The notes beneath the pieces are model-generated. The model saw nothing but the letters and a program-made list of their open reading frames with translations. It did no database searches and was not told the origin of the DNA. Positions 1-6,854 of a stretch of 15,170 nt of DNA are shown in pieces. Both the position numbers and the translations under genes were made by a program. Source of the stretch: DUAG01 sp046756865 (GTDB lineage Bacteria > Nitrospirota > Nitrospiria > SBBL01 > JAADHI01); contig JBHHXE010000042.1 of the NCBI GenBank assembly GCA_046756865.1, forward strand, positions 1-15,170, given 5' to 3'. The first letter of the stretch is position 1; each line of letters opens with the position of its first letter.

Positions 1-13
1 AGAGGAGCGTACA

Positions 14-361
14 TTGTTCGGATTATTTGAATCAACAGCATGGGCCCAGGCAGGTGGCGGATCAGGGGGAGCGGGCTCCGCACAGGTTCTCGGGTTCATC
101 CCTTTTGTTCTTATTTTTATTCTTTTTTATGTTCTGCTTGTCATGCCCCAACAAAAGCGCGCCAGGAAACAAAAAGAGATGATTGATACCCTGAAAAAAG
201 GAGACCGCGTGTCGACCTCGGGCGGGATCATCGGAACGGTCACCAACCTCACACCAAAGGTCGTTACACTCCAGGTTGCAGATGGCGTTCGATTGAAAGT
301 TGTCAGAACCCATATTGAAGAAGCCCCGGACGGGTCTGAAAAGAAGGAGGCAAAGACCTAA
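14..361 (+). CDS. yajC: YajC, Sec translocase accessory subunit
   Basis: YajC is a small inner-membrane protein that associates with SecD-SecF as an accessory of the SecYEG export channel. The 115-residue product has a short Gly/Ser/Ala-rich N-terminus, one strongly hydrophobic segment at about residues 27-45, the family signature MPQQKRARKQ right after it, and a cytoplasmic KKGDRVSTSGGIIGTV domain. Length is typical. The start is a TTG at position 14, preceded by AGAGGAG at 1-7 with a 6-base spacer, so the TTG is well supported. The stop overlaps the secD start by one base (TAATG), which implies translational coupling. The promoter lies upstream of the window. I am sure of the family from the sequence and from the secD-secF context. 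Confidence 0.96.
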   Translation: MFGLFESTAWAQAGGGSGGAGSAQVLGFIPFVLIFILFYVLLVMPQQKRARKQKEMIDTLKKGDRVSTSGGIIGTVTNLTPKVVTLQVADGVRLKVVRTHIEEAPDGSEKKEAKT

Positions 362-1995
362 TGAAACGAGAAGTGAAAGGGCGCTCCCTTTTTATCCTCG
401 CAACGATTGTGATCTCCATCTTGTTCTTACTCCCCTCAACACCCATTTATTCAATACTTCCCAGCTGGTGGGGAAATATCTTCCCAAGCAGGGGAATCAC
501 GCTTGGCTTGGATCTGCGAGGAGGGATGCACCTTATTCTGGAAGTCGAAGCGGAAAAAGCGGTTGAGAATGCGATAGACCGGAATATGGCCTCCCTTAAA
601 GACGCGCTGAAAGATGAAGAGATCACCTTTTCATCCATTGAGCGGGATGGAAAAGAGATCACGCTCTCCTTCGATTCCGGAGACAACGAAAAAATTACGC
701 AAGTCCTGGACGACAAATATGCAAGCCTGGTGACGAACCGGGAGGCGGGAGGAGAAAAAGTCCTGACCTTCCGAAAATCGGAGGAGAAAAGAATACTCGA
801 CACCGCAACGCTCCAGGCTCTGGAGACCATCCGGAATCGAATAGACGAATTCGGAGTAACCGAACCACTCATTCAGCAACAGGGAGACAGGCAGATTCTC
901 ATCCAGCTCCCCGGGGTCAAAGAACCCGAGCGGGCCATTGAATTGATCGGAAAAACAGCCCAACTCAAATTTAAGCTCCTGAATGAAAAATCTCCCGTCC
1001 TGGGCCAATTTCCTTCACGGCTTAATCCGGAAGAGGCCGAAAAATTTTTAAATGAATTTAAGGAAAAAATTGACCCGGAAGACGAAATTCTATTTGAACG
1101 GATCGTCAACAAAGAAACAGGTGATGTCACAAAATCACCTTACCTCGTCCAAAAGAAAGCCGTCATGGCCGGAGATCTCCTCACGGATGCCCGCGTCTCC
1201 TTCGGGGAATTTAATGACCCTTACGTGTCCATCACCTTTGATCCGGTGGGCGCCAGACTTTTTGAGAAGGTGACCGATGAAAACAGGAGGAGGCGTCTTG
1301 CGATCGTTCTGGATAAGTCTGTGAAGTCGGCTCCGCGCATACAGGAAAAAATCAGCGGGGGCCGGGCCCAGATCACAGGGACCTTTACGACACAGGAGGC
1401 CAAAGACCTTGCCATTATTTTACGGGCGGGGTCTCTTCCCGCACCGGTCAAGGTCATACAAAATGTGACCGTCGGGCCCTCTCTGGGAAAAGACTCGATA
1501 CGCAAGGGGCTCTTTGCATTGATATTAGGATCCTTTCTCGTTGTCGTATTCATGGTTGTTTATTATCGACTCTCCGGCTTGCTCGCCGATTTTGCAATGA
1601 TGCTCAATTTAGTCCTGCTGGTCGGCGCATTGACCGCACTGAATGCGACCCTGACCTTGCCCGGGATTGCCGGCATTATCCTGACCGCCGGACTGGCCGT
1701 GGACGCGAATGTGCTGATTCTGGAACGCATCCGGGAAGAGTTACGCGCGGGGAGGCCGGTCCGATTGGCTGTCGATGCCGGATACAATAAGGCTTTCTCC
1801 TCTATTTTTGATTCCAATGTCACCACCCTCATCACCGGCTTCGCTCTTTTTATGTTCGGGACCGGTCCAATCAAAGGTTTTGCGGTGACACTCTCACTCG
1901 GGGTCATGATTAACCTCTTTACCGCCCTGGTCGGCACAAAACTGGTCTACGATTTTATCAATGGCCGGAAACGATTGGAGCGCTTGAGCATTTAA
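361..1995 (+). CDS. secD: Protein-export membrane protein SecD
   Basis: SecD works with SecF to use the proton motive force for late steps of Sec export on the periplasmic side. The 544-residue product has an N-terminal membrane segment (about 9-29), the hallmark DLRGG at residues 51-55, a large periplasmic domain with the RIDEFGVTEP motif, and the ILRAGSLPAPV motif before the membrane block. Five more membrane segments run from about residue 383 to 530. The conserved AGLAVDANVLILERIREE stretch lies near residues 444-461, and its Asp448 is the kind of buried acid linked to proton movement in this family. It belongs to the RND superfamily. The ATG overlaps the yajC stop by one base; secF follows after 27 bases. 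No truncation or missing motif is visible. Confidence 0.98.
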   Translation: MKREVKGRSLFILATIVISILFLLPSTPIYSILPSWWGNIFPSRGITLGLDLRGGMHLILEVEAEKAVENAIDRNMASLKDALKDEEITFSSIERDGKEITLSFDSGDNEKITQVLDDKYASLVTNREAGGEKVLTFRKSEEKRILDTATLQALETIRNRIDEFGVTEPLIQQQGDRQILIQLPGVKEPERAIELIGKTAQLKFKLLNEKSPVLGQFPSRLNPEEAEKFLNEFKEKIDPEDEILFERIVNKETGDVTKSPYLVQKKAVMAGDLLTDARVSFGEFNDPYVSITFDPVGARLFEKVTDENRRRRLAIVLDKSVKSAPRIQEKISGGRAQITGTFTTQEAKDLAIILRAGSLPAPVKVIQNVTVGPSLGKDSIRKGLFALILGSFLVVVFMVVYYRLSGLLADFAMMLNLVLLVGALTALNATLTLPGIAGIILTAGLAVDANVLILERIREELRAGRPVRLAVDAGYNKAFSSIFDSNVTTLITGFALFMFGTGPIKGFAVTLSLGVMINLFTALVGTKLVYDFINGRKRLERLSI

Positions 1996-2022
1996 TCCAG
2001 AAGGGAACAATAAGGAAGACAT

Positions 2023-2946
2023 ATGTTAGAGTTCTTAAAAAATACAGATATCGATTTTCTCGGAAAGCGCCAAATCTTCTACATCCTCTCCATCATTCTC
2101 GTCTCTATTGGTTTGATTTCCCTGGTCCAGATTTCACGCGGCAAAGGAAATTTAGGGATCGATTTCGCCGGAGGCGCCGCGGTTCAGCTTAGGTTTGATC
2201 GCCCCGTCCCGATTAATGAGGCCAGAAAGGCCTTGGGCGACGGGGGACTTCCGGGAACAGAGCTCCAGGAAGTGGTAAGCGAAAACAAGCTCATCATCCG
2301 CATCAAAAAGAAAGATATCGTAGAGAAAAACATCAGAGGCCAGATAAAATCTATTATCTCCAAGGCCTTTACTGAAAACCCGTTTATTGTTGAAAGCAGC
2401 ACAGAAATCGGGCCCACCATCGGGAAAAAGCTTCAGGAGGATGCCCTTTGGGCAATCACAATCTCCCTCATCGGCATCATCTCTTTTATTGCATACCGCT
2501 TTCAATTTCAATTTGGAATTGCGGCGGCCATTGCCGCCTTCCATGATGTTCTTGTCGTATTGGGGACTTTCCTGCTCCTGGATAAAGAGGTTACCCTCCT
2601 CACGGTGACTGCCCTGTTAACTATTGCAGGTTATTCTTTAAATGACACCGTTGTTATTTTCGACCGTATCCGTGAAAACCTCAAGACCCGTAAAAAAGCA
2701 TCTTTCGAACAAACAATCAATCGGACCATTAATGAAGTCCTCTCCAGGACCCTCATTACCAGCGTAACAACTTTTCTTGCAGTTGCCGCACTCTACTTTT
2801 TCGGGGGTGAAGTCATTCATGATTTTGCCCTTGCAGTCCTGATCGGGGTTGTCGTTGGAACCTACTCGTCCTGGTTTATTGCCAGTTCGCTCCTCGTGAC
2901 CTGGCGCCAACGCACCAACGAGACCAGGATACTCAAAAGGGCATAA
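2023..2946 (+). CDS. secF: Protein-export membrane protein SecF
   Basis: SecF is the partner of SecD in the SecDF accessory complex. The 307-residue product has a first membrane segment at about 18-36, the GIDFAGG motif at residues 45-51, a periplasmic domain, and five C-terminal membrane segments from about residue 139 to 290. The family motif AGYSLNDTVVIFDRIREN begins at residue 202, with Asp208 and Asp215 placed as in other SecF proteins. An AAGGA at 2013-2016 region stands about 6 bases before the ATG. SecD and SecF are separate here; some lineages fuse them. The next gene starts one base after the stop. Confidence 0.98.
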   Translation: MLEFLKNTDIDFLGKRQIFYILSIILVSIGLISLVQISRGKGNLGIDFAGGAAVQLRFDRPVPINEARKALGDGGLPGTELQEVVSENKLIIRIKKKDIVEKNIRGQIKSIISKAFTENPFIVESSTEIGPTIGKKLQEDALWAITISLIGIISFIAYRFQFQFGIAAAIAAFHDVLVVLGTFLLLDKEVTLLTVTALLTIAGYSLNDTVVIFDRIRENLKTRKKASFEQTINRTINEVLSRTLITSVTTFLAVAALYFFGGEVIHDFALAVLIGVVVGTYSSWFIASSLLVTWRQRTNETRILKRA

Positions 2947-2947
2947 C

Positions 2948-3697
2948 ATGGTAGAAGATCTCTTTACACCCACCGGATCTCTTCGTGATATTCGATTGCC
3001 GAAAATTCTTCAGATTATTTGGCAGAAGGAAAAGACCGGCGTACTGAATCTTTTCAGGAATGACCTCAACAAGTCTATTTATTTTAAAAACGGCGAGATT
3101 ATCTTTGCAATTTCCCTTTATCCGGATGATCGTCTTGGCGAGGTATTGCTAAAAACCGGAAAGATTCGCTATCAGGAATACGAAAGATCCGTTGAGCTCC
3201 TGAAAAAGACAGGAAAGCGACAGGGCACCATCCTTGTAGAAGAAGGCTTGATCACACCAAAAGAACTTTTTGAGGGTGTAATCTATCAGGTCAAGGAGAT
3301 CATCCTGAGCCTCTTCACTTGGATTGATGGGGAGTACAAGTTTACCGAAGGCCCTCTCCCCACTGAAGAAGTCATTACCCTGAATATCAGCACGGCGGAT
3401 CTCATCCTGGCAGGCATTCAACGGATTCGGGAATGGAACCGCCTTTTAAATGAATTACCCTCTCCCAATACTGTCATAAAGACCTCTGAGATTCTGCCCC
3501 GGCTGTCCAAAGAAATAAGCTTCTCGCCATCCCTGGAGGGACTGATACAACTTGCCGACGGGGAACGTACCTTATACCAAATCCTCATCACGTCTGAGAT
3601 GAACTCGCTGGAATGCGCTCAATTTCTCTACTACCTCCTCACCCTCCAGGTTCTTGAAGCCGTAAAGTCCGGCACTACCGAACCCTCTGCGTCATAA
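2948..3697 (+). CDS. DUF4388 (PATAN-type) domain protein
   Basis: This 249-residue soluble protein begins with a DUF4388 domain: SLRDIRLPKILQIIWQKEKT at about residues 11-30, then a strand-rich stretch with YFKNGEIIFA and a helical part up to about residue 125. A second, helical segment with SLEGLIQLADGERTLYQI near residue 200 looks like the winged-helix-like C-terminal part common in such proteins. DUF4388 proteins often accompany response regulators and small GTPases in Cyanobacteria, Myxococcota and similar groups; the biochemical role is unsettled. There is no signal peptide or membrane segment, so it should be cytoplasmic. Its ATG lies one base after the secF stop with no clear ribosome binding site of its own, so it is probably translated together with secF. 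The family call is firm; the function and the link to export are unknown. Confidence 0.85.
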   Translation: MVEDLFTPTGSLRDIRLPKILQIIWQKEKTGVLNLFRNDLNKSIYFKNGEIIFAISLYPDDRLGEVLLKTGKIRYQEYERSVELLKKTGKRQGTILVEEGLITPKELFEGVIYQVKEIILSLFTWIDGEYKFTEGPLPTEEVITLNISTADLILAGIQRIREWNRLLNELPSPNTVIKTSEILPRLSKEISFSPSLEGLIQLADGERTLYQILITSEMNSLECAQFLYYLLTLQVLEAVKSGTTEPSAS

Positions 3698-3713
3698 CAG
3701 GACAGTACATCGC

Positions 3714-3746
3714 AAAAAAAACCCGCTCCCAGGACAATAGGCCTGG
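3714..3746 (-). terminator. Weak terminator candidate between convergent genes
   Basis: Read on the minus strand, a CCAGG/CCTGG stem (3746-3742 with 3733-3729, 8-base loop) is followed 7 bases later by eight T residues. It lies just after the stop of the 90-residue minus-strand gene and could end its transcript. The stem is short and the gap before the T run is longer than usual, so this is only a candidate. No better terminator for the upstream secDF run is visible in this gap. Confidence 0.3.
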
Positions 3747-3755
3747 CGTACGGTA

Positions 3756-4028
3756 TCAATCCAACACTTTTTTGATTGTCTTTTCATATTCCGGGAAATA
3801 GCGGCTGATGAGCGGGAGGTCAAAGCGGGGAAGAATACTTGTATTGCTTTCTCGCTCTAGAAGAAACCGGAAAGACGCTTCAATCAAGATCTCGGGGCTG
3901 ACCCGGCCATTACTCAGACTTTGATAATAATACTGGGAAAGAACAACATAATGAGTTGTTGTTGAGGCTCCCTCAACCCTGACTTCAAAAGTAGTCCCGT
4001 CGACAGCCCTTACTGAAATTCCATCCAT
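3756..4028 (-). CDS. Conserved-looking small protein, 90 residues
   Basis: I do not recognise a named family. The 90-residue product has an N-terminal strand-like part (residues 1-35, with YVVLSQYYYQSL) and a charged helical C-terminal part with the ordered pattern ILIEASFRFLLERE, then RFDLPLISRYFPEYE. The residue make-up and the absence of a convincing rival frame suggest a real gene. There is no membrane segment, signal peptide or Cys. The ATG at 4028 is the only in-frame start before an upstream stop. GGAGG at 4047-4043 is 14 bases away, longer than ideal. It is convergent with the secDF-DUF4388 run and divergent from the DUF2130 gene. From its look it may be a widespread small cytoplasmic protein, but I cannot assign a role. 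Confidence 0.7.
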   Translation of the reverse strand: MDGISVRAVDGTTFEVRVEGASTTTHYVVLSQYYYQSLSNGRVSPEILIEASFRFLLERESNTSILPRFDLPLISRYFPEYEKTIKKVLD

Positions 4029-4169
4029 TTTGGACTTTTAATCCTCCAATTTTCACTGGTTAGGCCTATTTACATCCGCACATCATTGACAAGCCGGATT
4101 TGCGGCATTCTTTGTATCAGGAATACAGGGACTCCCATTATTAGAAGACGGCTCTTGAAAAACAGAGAT

Positions 4170-4199
4170 TTCACTCGCCATGTGTGTTCATGCTATAGT
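4170..4199 (+). promoter_or_regulatory. Candidate extended -10 promoter for the DUF2130 gene
   Basis: An extended -10 element TGCTATAGT lies at 4191-4199, with a poor -35-like TTCACT at 4170-4175 (18-base spacer). Transcription would begin near 4206 and give a leader of about 50 bases before the DUF2130 start. A perfect TTGACA at 4086-4091 has no matching -10 at the right distance. Confidence 0.4.
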
Positions 4200-4254
4200 T
4201 CGTGTCAATATTTTCTGCTCTGGAACATCCGTCAAAATCTACTAGAGAGAGTAC

Positions 4255-5529
4255 ATGATGAAACAAACAGCCAATAAAATCAATTGCCCCAATTGCCAAC
4301 AGGAAATTGACGTAAACGAGGTCTTATATCATCAGGTCGATGAAACCCTCAAAAGGAAGTATCTGGAAGAACTGGCAAAGGAAAAGAACATCTACAAGGA
4401 CAAACTGAACGCGACAAATGCAGAGCGCCAGAAATTAGTGGCAGATCGGGAGAGGCAGGATCTTATTGTCGCAGATAAAATTAAACAGGGGATAAAAGTC
4501 GAGGAGAAAAGATTAAGGGCAAGCATCAAGGCACAATTTGCCGAAGAGCAATCTGATCAACTCAAATCGCTGCAGGAAGAACTTAATGAAAAGTCGGCCA
4601 AACTCAAAGAATTCAATAAAGCCCGGTCAGAAATAGAGCGCTTGAAGAGAGAGAAAAGTGAGCTTAAGGAATCGATCGAAGCGGAATCTGAAAAACGCCT
4701 TAATACAATCATCGCTGAAGAGAGGCAGAGGATCAAGAAATTTGAAGGCGAAAAATCTCTTTTAAAGCTCGCTGAAAGAGAGAAGACTATTAACCAATTG
4801 AGGGACAAATTAAAAGAAGCACAAAGACAAGCCGAGCAGGGTTCCATGCAGACACAAGGCGAGGTTCAGGAGTTGGCCATCGAAGAATGGCTTTCTGGAC
4901 AATTCCCCCTGGATACGATAGAGGAAATAAAAAAGGGGGCTAGAGGGGCGGACTGCCTTCAACGCATCCACACAAGAACCCGGCAAAATTGTGGAACAAT
5001 CTATTATGAAAGCAAAAGGACAAAGGGTTTTCAACCGGGCTGGATCGAAAAATTCAAAAAAGACATTCGGGAAAAAAATGCTGATATCGGCGTTTTAGTG
5101 ACAGAGTCCATGCCCTCTGGTATGGAAAGAATGGGGATCATGGAAGGGCTCTGGGTTTGTACCTTTACAGAATTTAAAGGTCTTTCTGTTGCGCTAAGGG
5201 AGAATGCCATTCGCCTGAGTCACGCCATCGCCACCCAGGAAAATAAGGGCGACAAAATGGGGATGCTCTACGACTTTCTAACCGGAAATGAATTCAGGCT
5301 TCAGGTAGAGGCCATCGTTGAAGGCTTCACTCAACTGCAAACTGATCTGGATTCTGAAAAAAGAGCCATGATGGGCATCTGGAAGAAAAGGGAGAAGCAA
5401 ATCCAGAAAGTCCTGTTAAACACAAACCACATGTACAGCGCCGTAAAAGGCATCGCTGGAAATGCAGTTCAGTCCGTCCCCCTCCTCGAACTCCCCGAAG
5501 ACAAGGCCGAAGAGAACAAGCTGTTTTGA
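4255..5529 (+). CDS. DUF2130 protein, coiled coil with putative PD-(D/E)XK nuclease domain
   Basis: The 424-residue product fits the DUF2130 family. It opens with a CPNC pair (Cys11, Cys14), a half zinc-ribbon typical of the family. A long charged coiled coil runs from about residue 30 to 210. A globular domain follows, with GAD (Asp233), IYYESKRTKGF (Glu252, Lys254), a WIEKFKKDI helix and ADIGVLVT. The spacing D-18-ExK with a following amphipathic helix is what a PD-(D/E)XK nuclease fold shows, so I infer a DNA-acting enzyme; no activity is shown by the sequence itself. There is no signal or membrane segment. Two ATGs stand in frame at 4255 and 4258; AGAGAGAG ends at 4250, so the second gives the better spacing. 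It has its own candidate promoter and no operon partner. The architecture (coiled coil plus nuclease-like domain) recalls RmuC. Confidence 0.85.
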   Translation: MMKQTANKINCPNCQQEIDVNEVLYHQVDETLKRKYLEELAKEKNIYKDKLNATNAERQKLVADRERQDLIVADKIKQGIKVEEKRLRASIKAQFAEEQSDQLKSLQEELNEKSAKLKEFNKARSEIERLKREKSELKESIEAESEKRLNTIIAEERQRIKKFEGEKSLLKLAEREKTINQLRDKLKEAQRQAEQGSMQTQGEVQELAIEEWLSGQFPLDTIEEIKKGARGADCLQRIHTRTRQNCGTIYYESKRTKGFQPGWIEKFKKDIREKNADIGVLVTESMPSGMERMGIMEGLWVCTFTEFKGLSVALRENAIRLSHAIATQENKGDKMGMLYDFLTGNEFRLQVEAIVEGFTQLQTDLDSEKRAMMGIWKKREKQIQKVLLNTNHMYSAVKGIAGNAVQSVPLLELPEDKAEENKLF

Positions 5530-5544
5530 AATTGATTGGCCTCA

Positions 5545-5565
5545 ATATAGGCGCTCAATCTATAT
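5545..5565 (+). terminator. Weak AT-rich stem-loop after the DUF2130 gene
   Basis: ATATAG and CTATAT form a perfect 6-bp stem with a 9-base loop, followed by AAGGTTTTCTC on the plus strand. It lies 15 bases after the DUF2130 stop, between two convergent genes. The stem is AT-rich and the T run short, so terminator function is doubtful. Confidence 0.25.
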
Positions 5566-5610
5566 AAGGTTTTCTCGATTCAGTCATGACGCTCATCCTT
5601 GTTGGACCAT

Positions 5611-6090
5611 TTATGAGATGGTGTTTCTAATAAAGCGCTTTGATTCTTTTAGTTTTGCAGCAATGATGCGGTCTGCCGACCACCTGCCTCCCCCGGTCAT
5701 CATCAGAGCAAGACCGATTCCGATGAACAGCAGATGAAATTCAAACCCTTCACCGGCCTGTTGACCGAACCAGTTGATAAAAAAACCATACGGCCAATGG
5801 ACCAATAAAATGGCTCCGCTCATAATGACAATAAAACTCGCTGCCACAAACCGGGTAAAAAACCCGGCGATCATTGCCAGGGCCCCGATGGATTCCCCAA
5901 TGATCACCAGAAAGGCAACAATAACCGGAAGGTGCATCTGATCGGTGAAAAAACCCATTGTTCCCAAAAATCCATGCCCTCCGAACCAACCGAGTAGTTT
6001 CTGAGCGCCATGTGGGAAGATGACCAATCCCACCACAACCCGTAAGATCAAGCTCGACCACCTTTCATCCGTCTCAAATAAGATGTTCAC
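5611..6090 (-). CDS. DoxX family membrane protein
   Basis: The 159-residue product is an integral inner-membrane protein of the DoxX family. It has about four hydrophobic segments: near residues 14-34, 52-75, 78-98 and 121-138. The family-typical FPHGAQKLLGWFGG lies between the first two. DoxX-like proteins are linked to thiosulfate:quinone oxidation in archaea and to quinone or thiol stress in bacteria (for example CatD of Bacillus); which applies here cannot be told. The start is a GTG at 6090 with GAGAGGAG six bases upstream, so the start is strong. It is divergent from an HxlR regulator, and their promoters overlap, so the regulator probably controls this gene. There is no Cys in the product. 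The C-terminal tail is basic and cytoplasmic. Confidence 0.9.
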   Translation of the reverse strand: MNILFETDERWSSLILRVVVGLVIFPHGAQKLLGWFGGHGFLGTMGFFTDQMHLPVIVAFLVIIGESIGALAMIAGFFTRFVAASFIVIMSGAILLVHWPYGFFINWFGQQAGEGFEFHLLFIGIGLALMMTGGGRWSADRIIAAKLKESKRFIRNTIS

Positions 6091-6113
6091 GAAAAGCTCC
6101 TCTCTATTTATGG

Positions 6114-6142
6114 TTTACTAAAGGACTATACAGTAGTATAAT
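6114..6142 (+). promoter_or_regulatory. Promoter for the HxlR-family gene
   Basis: TTTACT (6114-6119), a 17-base spacer and a perfect TATAAT (6137-6142) form a sigma70-type promoter reading right. Transcription would begin near 6149, about 67 bases before the regulator start. The -10 box overlaps that of the opposing doxX promoter. Confidence 0.65.
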
Positions 6143-6162
6143 ATCTTACGCTAGCTTGTAAA
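6135..6162 (-). promoter_or_regulatory. Promoter for the doxX gene
   Basis: On the minus strand TTTACA (6162-6157), a 16-base spacer and TATACT (6140-6135) form a sigma70-type promoter reading left. Transcription would begin near 6128, giving a leader of about 38 bases before the GTG. Its -10 shares bases 6137-6140 with the rightward promoter, so two polymerases could not bind at once. Confidence 0.6.
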
Positions 6163-6173
6163 GTATGTACTTT
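6160..6173. promoter_or_regulatory. Candidate operator palindrome
   Basis: AAAGTA-TG-TACTTT is a perfect 6-bp inverted repeat. It overlaps the -35 box of the doxX promoter and lies just after the likely hxlR transcription start, so one bound dimer could repress both genes. TACT/AGTA half-sites of this kind are described for YodB-type DUF24 regulators. Binding by the neighbouring regulator is inferred. Confidence 0.5.
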
Positions 6174-6215
6174 TATGTCAGATACTAACTTTTTAGATAC
6201 TAAAGGGAGACAGAA

Positions 6216-6536
6216 ATGGAAGAGGGGATTTGCCCGGTAGAAAATACGCTCAGAGTAATCGGAGGACGCTGGAAGGTTTTGATCCTCCGGGAGCTTCTAA
6301 AAGGGACCCGGCGGTTTGGGGAGTTGCAGCGTGGAATGAATGGTGTGACTCAGAAGATGCTCACACAGCAGCTTCGGGAAATGGAGCGGGATGGAATCGT
6401 TAACAGAAAAGTTTACGCCCAGATTCCGCCAAAGGTGGAGTACTCGCTCACCGCAGAGGGAAAAAGCCTGAAATCGATTCTGAATTCAATGCACCAATGG
6501 GGTCTCAAACATATGACACAAGTTCAACCAGGGTAA
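6216..6536 (+). CDS. HxlR/DUF24 family transcriptional regulator
   Basis: The 106-residue product is a winged-helix regulator of the HxlR (DUF24) family. The family pattern is clear: CPVENTLRVIGGRWKVLILR at residues 6-25, then a recognition region with RRFGELQRGM and KMLTQQLREMERDGIVNRK, and a wing with PPKVEYSLTAEGKSL. Cys6 sits where the redox-sensing Cys of YodB and the related CatR lies; it is the only Cys, so any disulfide would have to be between subunits or with a small thiol. AGGGAGA at 6204-6210 precedes the ATG by 5 bases. It is divergent from doxX, with overlapping promoters and a palindrome, so autoregulation and control of doxX by quinone, aldehyde or thiol stress are likely. The inducer is unknown. 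Confidence 0.9.
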   Translation: MEEGICPVENTLRVIGGRWKVLILRELLKGTRRFGELQRGMNGVTQKMLTQQLREMERDGIVNRKVYAQIPPKVEYSLTAEGKSLKSILNSMHQWGLKHMTQVQPG

Positions 6537-6558
6537 TAAAATTATTGAAACTGCATGA

Positions 6559-6587
6559 CTGAACCCGCGTTGGCGGCTCGGATTCAG
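6559..6587 (-). terminator. Stem-loop between hxlR and the lysine-rich ORF
   Basis: CTGAATCCG and CGGGTTCAG, read on the minus strand, form a 9-bp stem with one G-U pair and an 11-base loop. It lies 17 bases after the minus-strand lysine-rich ORF and 22 bases after the plus-strand hxlR stop. There is no T run on either side, so it is a possible factor-dependent end or RNA-stabilising hairpin and not a classic terminator. Confidence 0.35.
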
Positions 6588-6604
6588 ATCAGGCGATAAC
6601 ATGA

Positions 6605-6700
6605 TTATCCCTTCTTTTCTTTTTTCGCTTTTCTCTTTTCTTTGAGTGTCATTTTCGGCTTGGTTTGTTTTTCTTTTTTTCCCTTATCTTTTTGGCCCAT
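6605..6700 (-). CDS. 31-residue lysine-rich small protein
   Basis: A minus-strand ORF starts at ATG 6700, with AAAGGGAGA about 7 bases upstream, a strong ribosome binding site, and ends with TAA at 6605. The product begins MGQKDKGKKEKQTKPK and continues TLKEKRKAKKEKKG at its end. It has 14 Lys, one Arg and only 5 acidic residues among 31, so it is strongly basic and probably unstructured or helical on its own. The strong start signal and the isolated position argue for a real gene. Nucleic-acid or ribosome binding is a guess from charge alone. It lies 154 bases downstream of the CysZ-like gene on the same strand; I see no convincing promoter in that gap, though TATTAT elements are present. 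Confidence 0.6.
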   Translation of the reverse strand: MGQKDKGKKEKQTKPKMTLKEKRKAKKEKKG

Positions 6701-6854
6701 TATATTTCTCCCTTTGAATCTCTTTTACGGATTTACAGTAAATAATATCATTGTGGCCATATTCGCAATCATGACCATAATATTCCCCCCCGGAACAGGC
6801 CCCAGATTAACACAAGAAATTTCAGATGAAAATACTAAAGCGGATCATAACAAC

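Larger units (their letters stand above)
6116..6206 (+). repeat. Three TACTAA direct repeats around the divergent promoters
   Basis: TACTAA occurs at 6116, 6183 and 6198 on the plus strand. The last two lie within AGATACTAA copies 15 bases apart (6180-6188, 6195-6203), and the first and third extend to TACTAAAGG. The region is AT-rich, so chance copies are possible, but three in 90 bases beside a DUF24 regulator could be half-sites. Confidence 0.35.

Noticed and set aside
447..872. Long minus-strand open frame opposite secD
   Set aside because: It lies wholly inside the well-supported secD gene and its product has a Ser/Arg-rich shadow composition.
4086..4115. Perfect TTGACA upstream of the DUF2130 gene
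   Set aside because: No -10-like sequence occurs at 16-19 bases; the extended -10 at 4191-4199 is more credible.
6725..6778. 17-residue hydrophobic minus-strand ORF after a GGGGGG run
   Set aside because: It is too short, and the purine run is only a poor ribosome binding site; nothing else supports it.
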